Part shown: in pieces, positions 41,431-46,003 of the stretch
Position numbering within the stretch: position 1 is the stretch's first letter
Layout: every line of letters begins with the position of its first letter
Assembly (NCBI GenBank): GCA_036381895.1
Contig: DASVBY010000041.1
Coordinates: forward strand, 1 to 46,003
DNA from: JACQFZ01 sp036381895
GTDB lineage: Bacteria; Pseudomonadota; Gammaproteobacteria; Acidiferrobacterales; Sulfurifustaceae
Direction: 5' to 3'
Length of the DNA stretch: 46,003 nucleotides
Notes under the pieces: generated by a model
The model's database searches: none
What the model saw: the letters and a program-made list of their open reading frames with translations, nothing else
What the model was told of the DNA's origin: nothing
Translations under genes and position numbers: made by a program

Positions 41431-42882
41431 GTGTCCTGGATGCTGTTCCCCAACAATCCGGCGCTCTCGGCGCTCGTGCTGTTCCTGATCGCGTTGCCGT
41501 TCCTTTACGCCGCGCGCGAGCCCGTACACGGCCTGTTCCGCGCGGTGGTGCGCGGGGCGGCGCAGCCGCTGCGGCTCGCTTCGCGCTGGTGCCTCGCGGC
41601 GGCCGAGGAGATGCGGCGGCGCAACGAGGTCGTGCTGCTCGCGCATGGGCGCGAGGAGGTCACACAGGCCATGCAGCGCGAATTCGAGCGGGTCACGGCG
41701 ATCGTGCGCCGCGACCTCCAGGGCTACCCGGCGCTGCAGCGGCGGCTGCTCGACGAGCTCACCCAGATCGAGGAGGACTACCAGCGCTGCGGGGAAGTGC
41801 CGCCGCCGCCGCCCGAGTGGGTGAAGGCCGTCGAGACCATGTCGAAGCTCAAGAGCTCGGGCGACGGACTGGTGCAGAAGGTGCTCGAGAACATCGCCGA
41901 CTCGGTCGAGGACGTCTACGAGAAGCTGATCTCCGAGTACCGGCGCTCGTACAAGGAGCGGCACAAGATTCTGGAGAGCTTCCAGCCCTTCTGGCGCTCG
42001 CTCGAGCAGACGCTGACGCGCGTCGGCAAGAACCTCACCGGGCTCGAAGAGAGCGCGCAGCGCATCGACGCGCAGATGGAGCGCTACGAGCAGATCCTGG
42101 CGCGCTCCGACAAGGTGGTGCACGCGCTGACGTCGTCGGCGACGACGCAGTTCACCATCTCGCTCCTGGTCGTCGGGATCGCGGTCGGCGGCGCTTTCGT
42201 GAACTTCTGGCTTATTGCGCGGCCGATGGCGGCGATGGTGGGCGGGGGCGAGTACATTGCGGGCGGGCTCGAGGCGTCGCACGTCGCCGCACTCGTGATC
42301 CTGCTGGTCGAGGCCGCGATGGGCCTGTTCCTGCTCGAGTCGCTGCGCATCACCCACCTGTTCCCGCGCATACACAACATGCACGACCGCATGCGCGTGC
42401 GGCTCGCCTGGGCGTCGTTCGCGATCCTGTTCACGCTCGCCGGCGTCGAGGTGGCGCTCGCCGTGATGCGCGACCTCATCGTCGCCGCCGATCTCGAGCT
42501 GAAGCGCGGTCTCGCCGGCGGCGCGCCGGTGGCGCCGCCCGAGGTGAGCTGGGTGACGAACATCCCGGTCGCGGGGCAGATGATCCTCGGCTTCGTCCTG
42601 CCGTTCGCCCTCGCGTTCGTCGCGATTCCGCTCGAGTACCTGATCAACTCGGCGCGCACCGTGATCGGGGCGCTCCTGGTCGCCGCGGTGCGCGCGCTCG
42701 CGGTGGTGCTGCGGCTGCTGTCGAACGTCGCGCGCCATGCGGCGACGGCGCTCGCCATGGCCTACGACGTGGTGATCTTCCTGCCGCTCATGATCGAGCG
42801 GGCGATCCGCTCGCGCCAGGTGCCGGCGGCGTCGAACACCGTGGAGCTCGCGCGCCACGGCGGCCTGCGCAAGACGGGGTGA
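41431..42882 (+). CDS. Unrecognised membrane protein with long helical domain
   Basis: The 483-aa protein starts at GTG 41431 behind GGGGAGGT. It has a first membrane helix (residues ~9-27). A long charged, probably coiled-coil region follows (~55-235), with EEVTQAMQREFERVTAIVRRDL, QIEEDYQRCGEVPPPPPEWVKAVETM and ENIADSVEDVYEKL. Five more hydrophobic helices lie near 241-265, 284-308, 327-350, 382-405 and 412-440. I do not recognise the family. It is 4 bp ahead of a VWA-domain gene, so the two surely form one operon, and a MoxR/CoxE-like pair converges on them. A role in envelope machinery assembly or stress sensing is only a guess. Confidence 0.8.
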   Translation: MSWMLFPNNPALSALVLFLIALPFLYAAREPVHGLFRAVVRGAAQPLRLASRWCLAAAEEMRRRNEVVLLAHGREEVTQAMQREFERVTAIVRRDLQGYPALQRRLLDELTQIEEDYQRCGEVPPPPPEWVKAVETMSKLKSSGDGLVQKVLENIADSVEDVYEKLISEYRRSYKERHKILESFQPFWRSLEQTLTRVGKNLTGLEESAQRIDAQMERYEQILARSDKVVHALTSSATTQFTISLLVVGIAVGGAFVNFWLIARPMAAMVGGGEYIAGGLEASHVAALVILLVEAAMGLFLLESLRITHLFPRIHNMHDRMRVRLAWASFAILFTLAGVEVALAVMRDLIVAADLELKRGLAGGAPVAPPEVSWVTNIPVAGQMILGFVLPFALAFVAIPLEYLINSARTVIGALLVAAVRALAVVLRLLSNVARHAATALAMAYDVVIFLPLMIERAIRSRQVPAASNTVELARHGGLRKTG

Positions 42883-42886
42883 GGTC

Positions 42887-43549
42887 ATGAAGACGTTGAC
42901 GCGACTGCTGCTCGCGCTTGCGCTCGTCGGGGCTGCCGGCGCCTGTACCGATCAACGGAGCTATCAGCGCGCGGTGTACGTGCTGGTGGATACCTCCGGC
43001 ACCTACGCCAAGGAGCTCGACAAGGCGCACAAGATCATCAACTACCTGCTCGGTACGCTCAATCCCGGTGACACGCTCGCGGTGGCGCGGGTGAAGAGCC
43101 GGAGCTTCACGGAGAAGGACATCATCGCGAAGGTGACCTTCGTCAAGGACCCGATGAAGGTGAACGCGCAGAAGCTGGCGTTCAAGAAGGAGATGGCGAA
43201 GCTCACCCAGGAGGCGAAGAAGGGCAGCGCCTACACCGACATCACCGGCGGTATCCTGCAGGCTGCCGAGTTCCTGAACGAGACCGGGGCGGGGCGCAAG
43301 ACCATCCTCATCTTCTCCGACATGCAGGAGGAGCTCGACGACAAGACCGTCCGGAGCCAGGTGCCGCTCAACCTCAAGGGGATCAGCGTCATCGCGCTGA
43401 ACGTCACCAAGCTCACGACCGACAACATCGATCCCCGCCGCTATATGGGGCGCCTGGCGAAGTGGGAGAAGCGGGTGCGGGAAGCGGGGGCCAAGGAATG
43501 GCGCATGGTCAACGACCTCGAGCGGCTCGACCGGATCTTCGAGTCCTGA
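42887..43549 (+). CDS. VWA-domain lipoprotein-like periplasmic protein
   Basis: The 220-aa protein has a leader ending LVGAAGAC with a cysteine at residue 20 (an imperfect lipobox, or a plain signal peptide). A compact von Willebrand A fold follows: RAVYVLVDTSGTYAKELDKAH with a MIDAS-like D35-T-S37-G-T39, GSAYTDITGGILQAAEFL, KTILIFSDMQEELDD, ISVIALNVTKL. It starts 4 bp after the 483-aa membrane protein, so they are likely partners. No family-specific function is known to me. Confidence 0.82.
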   Translation: MKTLTRLLLALALVGAAGACTDQRSYQRAVYVLVDTSGTYAKELDKAHKIINYLLGTLNPGDTLAVARVKSRSFTEKDIIAKVTFVKDPMKVNAQKLAFKKEMAKLTQEAKKGSAYTDITGGILQAAEFLNETGAGRKTILIFSDMQEELDDKTVRSQVPLNLKGISVIALNVTKLTTDNIDPRRYMGRLAKWEKRVREAGAKEWRMVNDLERLDRIFES

Positions 43550-43565
43550 GCCCCGATTCCGGATT

Positions 43566-43586
43566 GCGCGCGCCGTCGGCGCGCGC
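43566..43586. terminator. Bidirectional hairpin between convergent genes
   Basis: GCGCGCGCC (43566-43574) and GGCGCGCGC (43578-43586) form a 9-bp stem around GTC, in the 63-bp gap between the two convergent VWA genes. No T-run is present. A factor-dependent or structural end for both transcripts is plausible. Confidence 0.5.
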
Positions 43587-43612
43587 GTTCGGCAAGGCGG
43601 AAAGGCTCTTGC

Positions 43613-44818
43613 CTAAACCGGCGCCGGAGCGGCGCTCTGGCGCCGGCCGAGCTGCCGCATGCCTTCGTCCAGCCCTTCGAGCGTGAGCGGATACATGCGG
43701 TAGCCCATCATCTTGCGGATGATCTGGATCGATTCCGTGTAGTCCCAGTGGCGCTGCGGCTCGGGGTTGAGCCAGACCGCCGACGGATAGTGGTCGAGCA
43801 GCCGCTGCAGCCAGGTGGCGCCTGCTTCCTCGTTCCAGTGGTCGACGGCACCGCCGCGGTAGTAGATCTCGTACGGGCTCATGCTGGCGTCGCCGACGAT
43901 CACGAGCTTGTAGTCGTGGCCGTAGGTGCGCATGATCTGGGCCACGCTGATGCGCTCGTTGTAGCGGCGGTTGTTGTCGCGCCAGACGGTCTCGTAGATG
44001 AAGTTGTGGAAGTAGAAGTACTCGAGATGCTTGAACTCGCTGCGCACCGCCGAGAACAGCTGCTCGCTGATGGCGATATGATCGTCCATGGAGCCGCCGA
44101 CGTCGAAGAACGCGAGCACTTTCACCGCATTGTGCCGCTCGGGCACCATTTTCAGGTCGAGCCAGCCGGCGTTGCGCGCCGTTGACTTGATGGTGTCGTC
44201 GAGGTCGAGCTCCTCGGGCGCGCCTTCGCGCGCGAACTTGCGCAGCCGCCGGAGCGCGATCTTGATGTTGCGGGTACCGAGCTCCGTGGTGCCGTCGAGG
44301 TTGCGGTACTCGCGCAGGTCCCACACCTTGACCGCGCGGCGCTGGCGCGAGCCGTCCTGGCCGATGCGAATGCCCTCGGGGTTGTAGCCGTAGGCGCCGA
44401 ACGGAGAGGTGCCGGCGGTGCCGATCCACTTGGATCCGCCCTGGTGCCGCTCCTTCTGCTCCTCGAGGCGCTTGCGCAGCGTCTCGAGGAGCTGCTCGAA
44501 CCCGCCGAGCGACTTGATCTGCGCCTTCTCCTCGTCGGTCAGCAGCCGCTCGACCTCCTTGCGCAGCCACTCGGCCGGGATCTCGCGCAGCAGCAGATCC
44601 GCGATGCTTTCGATGCCCTTGATGTATTCGCCGAAAACGCGGTCGAAGCGGTCGTAGTGGGTTTCGTCCTTCACCAGGGTGGCGCGTGCGAGGTAGTAGA
44701 ACTCGTCGACGCTCCCGTGCGCGAGGTGCGCCTGGAGCCCTTCGAGCAGCGTCAGGAACTCGGTCAGCGTGACCGGGATCCTGGCGGCGCGAAGCTTGAG
44801 GAAGAAGCGGATCAGCAT
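43613..44818 (-). CDS. CoxE-like VWA-domain protein
   Basis: This 401-aa soluble protein belongs to the CoxE-like VWA group that pairs with MoxR ATPases. The N-terminal part has LIRFFLKLRAARIPVTLTEFLTLLEGL and FDRVFGEYI. A middle region with GGSKWIGTAGTSPFGAYGYNPEGIR is followed by the VWA core VKVLAFFDVGGSMDDH. Here the MIDAS reads D239-V-G241-G-S243, with Gly at the usual first Ser. Other segments are YFYFHNFIYETVW, RTYGHDYKLVIVGDASMSPYEI and NPEPQRHWDYTESI. ATG 44818 overlaps the MoxR stop by one base. The pair probably acts as a chaperone for an unknown metal-containing or multi-subunit target. Confidence 0.9.
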   Translation of the reverse strand: MLIRFFLKLRAARIPVTLTEFLTLLEGLQAHLAHGSVDEFYYLARATLVKDETHYDRFDRVFGEYIKGIESIADLLLREIPAEWLRKEVERLLTDEEKAQIKSLGGFEQLLETLRKRLEEQKERHQGGSKWIGTAGTSPFGAYGYNPEGIRIGQDGSRQRRAVKVWDLREYRNLDGTTELGTRNIKIALRRLRKFAREGAPEELDLDDTIKSTARNAGWLDLKMVPERHNAVKVLAFFDVGGSMDDHIAISEQLFSAVRSEFKHLEYFYFHNFIYETVWRDNNRRYNERISVAQIMRTYGHDYKLVIVGDASMSPYEIYYRGGAVDHWNEEAGATWLQRLLDHYPSAVWLNPEPQRHWDYTESIQIIRKMMGYRMYPLTLEGLDEGMRQLGRRQSAAPAPV

Positions 44819-45657
44819 CAGCCGGTGCGCCGCGCCATGAAGGCGAGCCGCTCGAACAGGTGCACGTCCTGCTCGTTCTTGAGGAGCGCGCCGTAGAGCG
44901 GCGGGATTGCCGCCTTCGTATCCCCGCGCAGCGCCTCCGGCGGGATGTCCTCGGCGAGCAGCAGCTTGAGCCAGTCGAGGAGCTCCGAGGTCGAGGGCTT
45001 CTTCTTGAGGCCCGGGATCTCGCGAATCTGGAAGAAGACCTCGAGCGCCTCCTTGAGCAGCGTCTTCTTGAGCCCCGGGAAGTGCACCTCGACGATCTGG
45101 CGCATCGTGTCCTCGTCCGGGAAGCGAATGTAGTGGAAGAAGCAGCGGCGCAGGAACGCGTCGGGCAGCTCCTTCTCGTTGTTGCTGGTGATGATGATGG
45201 CCGGGCGGTGCCTGGCGCGCACGAGCTGCTGCGTCTCGTACACGTAGAACTCCATGCGGTCGAGCTCGCGCAGCAGGTCGTTCGGGAACTCGATGTCGGC
45301 CTTGTCGATCTCGTCGATGAGGAGCACCACCGGCGTCTCCGAGGCGAACGCCTGCCACAGCATGCCGCGCACGATGTAGTTGCGGATGTCGTGCACGCGC
45401 GGGTCGCCGAGCTGCGAGTCGCGCAGGCGGCTCACGGCGTCGTACTCGTAGAGCCCCTGCTGGGCCTTGGTGGTGGACTTGATGTGCCACTCGAGGAGCG
45501 GCACGCCGAGCGACTTCGCCACCTCGATCGCGAGCATCGTCTTGCCCGTGCCCGGCTCGCCCTTGATGAGAAGCGGGCGCTGCAGCGTGATGGCGGCGTT
45601 CACCGCGAGCGTCAGGTCCTCGGTGGCGACGTAGCTGGACGAGCCGTTGAAGCGCAT
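44818..45657 (-). CDS. MoxR-family AAA+ ATPase
   Basis: The 279-aa ATPase has Walker A GEPGTGKT at residues 33-40, Walker B VVLLIDEIDKAD, sensor 1 IIITSNNEKELPDAFLRRCFFHYIRFPD. These are hallmarks of the MoxR group. It is the first gene of a two-gene unit with the CoxE-like VWA gene. A TAGAAT -10 element lies upstream on the same strand. MoxR/VWA pairs assist maturation of enzyme complexes; the client is not indicated. Confidence 0.94.
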   Translation of the reverse strand: MRFNGSSSYVATEDLTLAVNAAITLQRPLLIKGEPGTGKTMLAIEVAKSLGVPLLEWHIKSTTKAQQGLYEYDAVSRLRDSQLGDPRVHDIRNYIVRGMLWQAFASETPVVLLIDEIDKADIEFPNDLLRELDRMEFYVYETQQLVRARHRPAIIITSNNEKELPDAFLRRCFFHYIRFPDEDTMRQIVEVHFPGLKKTLLKEALEVFFQIREIPGLKKKPSTSELLDWLKLLLAEDIPPEALRGDTKAAIPPLYGALLKNEQDVHLFERLAFMARRTG

Positions 45658-45681
45658 GTAGGGCCTTCGGGGGAAAGCGCG

Positions 45682-45687
45682 ATTCTA
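45682..45687 (-). promoter_or_regulatory. -10 element candidate for the MoxR gene
   Basis: On the minus strand TAGAAT (45687-45682) lies about 25 bp before the MoxR ATG, a 5/6 match to TATAAT. No good -35 box is visible at the usual distance. Confidence 0.35.
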
Positions 45688-45716
45688 GCGCGAGGCGCTT
45701 TCGGCTGAACCGGTTG

Positions 45717-45746
45717 TTGAGGCGCGCACCGACCTTCGGCTAGAAT
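45717..45746 (+). promoter_or_regulatory. Promoter candidate for the terminal cytochrome c gene
   Basis: TTGAGG (45717-45722), an 18-bp spacer and TAGAAT (45741-45746) stand 45 bp before the ATG at 45792. It is divergent from the MoxR promoter. Confidence 0.5.
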
Positions 45747-45791
45747 CCGGCGCTTCGGCAAGTCGCCACCGATTATTCAAAACAACAGCGG

Positions 45792-46003
45792 ATGTCACTC
45801 ATTCTCAGAACAGTTGTCGGCGCCGCGCTTGCGATCGGCGCACTCGGCGCCGCCGCGCAGGAAAACCGCCCGGTCGCCAAGCAGGCCAGCGGCGTCGAGA
45901 ACGCCGTGGCGATCTGCGCCGGCTGCCACGGCATCGAAGGCTACAAGACCGCGTTTCCGACCGTCTACCACGTGCCTAGGATCGGCGGCCAGCGGCCCAC
46001 GTA
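45792..46003 (+). CDS. c-type cytochrome, 3' truncated by window end
   Basis: Only the first 70 residues are in the window. They show a signal peptide (LILRTVVGAALAIGALGAAAQ) and ENAVAICAGCHGIEGYKTAFP with haem motif CAGCH, then PRIGGQRP. This pattern fits a cytochrome c4/c553-type periplasmic electron carrier, possibly dihaem if full length. The start is preceded by CAGCGG. It continues past the right edge. Confidence 0.88.
   Translation, partial: MSLILRTVVGAALAIGALGAAAQENRPVAKQASGVENAVAICAGCHGIEGYKTAFPTVYHVPRIGGQRPT

Noticed and set aside
1..46003. CRISPR array, prophage, insertion sequence or toxin-antitoxin pair
   Set aside because: I saw no regularly spaced repeats, transposase or integrase motifs, phage structural genes or small paired toxin-like genes on either strand.

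Overview
The window is very GC-rich Gram-negative DNA, almost certainly from a proteobacterium and most likely a beta- or gammaproteobacterium. The evidence is the queA / tgt / yajC / secD / secF block, a norCBQD denitrification cluster, ModE-type regulation, YihY, Sco/PCu(A)C copper chaperones and a PQQ-type dehydrogenase. No phage, insertion sequence, integrase or CRISPR array was seen. The window looks chromosomal, with accessory modules set among housekeeping genes.

Layout. (1) 1-4894: nitric oxide reductase cluster norC (5' truncated, with an extra C-terminal cytochrome c domain), norB, norQ, norD. (2) 5013-9247: a GMC oxidoreductase, a 396-bp gap with a REP-like inverted repeat, tRNA-Leu(CAA) on the minus strand with a recognisable promoter, glucokinase and a YihY/BrkB membrane protein. 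(3) 9251-20799: a molybdate/tungstate acquisition island. It holds a short ModE-like regulator divergent from modABC, a MOT1-type permease in one operon with a ModE-HTH/periplasmic-domain (TunR-like) regulator, a divergent tupBCA tungstate ABC operon, a broken ModA-like gene, the Mop storage protein, and a FecBCD/MolBCA-type ABC transporter. Two transporter genes have twin-arginine-type leaders. (4) 20868-22504: PQQ-type sugar/sorbosone dehydrogenase with a translationally coupled cytochrome c. (5) 22686-32554: glycogen/alpha-glucan metabolism (GH57 branching enzyme, DUF4912 protein, glgA, glgC, malQ, glgP), with glucokinase at 7225 feeding the same pool. (6) 32695-41180: queA, then an inserted group (orphan amino-acid-type binding protein, small membrane protein, Sco1, PCu(A)C), then tgt, yajC, secD and secF. 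(7) 41431-45657: an unrecognised 483-aa membrane protein plus a VWA lipoprotein-like protein on the plus strand, convergent with a MoxR AAA+ ATPase / CoxE-like VWA pair. (8) A c-type cytochrome starts at 45792 and runs off the end.

How the parts fit. The nor genes point to anaerobic or microaerobic NO detoxification or denitrification. The oxyanion transporters would supply Mo for nitrate reductase-type enzymes or W for tungsto-enzymes, none of which lie in this window. The glycogen genes form a complete synthesis set (GlgC, GlgA, GH57 branching) and part of a degradation set (GlgP, MalQ, Glk).

Most notable: the concentration of four different Mo/W transporter types with two distinct ModE-HTH regulators in 11.5 kb; a NorB in which a glutamate considered important for proton delivery is valine; and the undescribed membrane-protein/VWA unit beside a MoxR/CoxE pair. 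Functions are assigned by reading motifs and context, with no database search.
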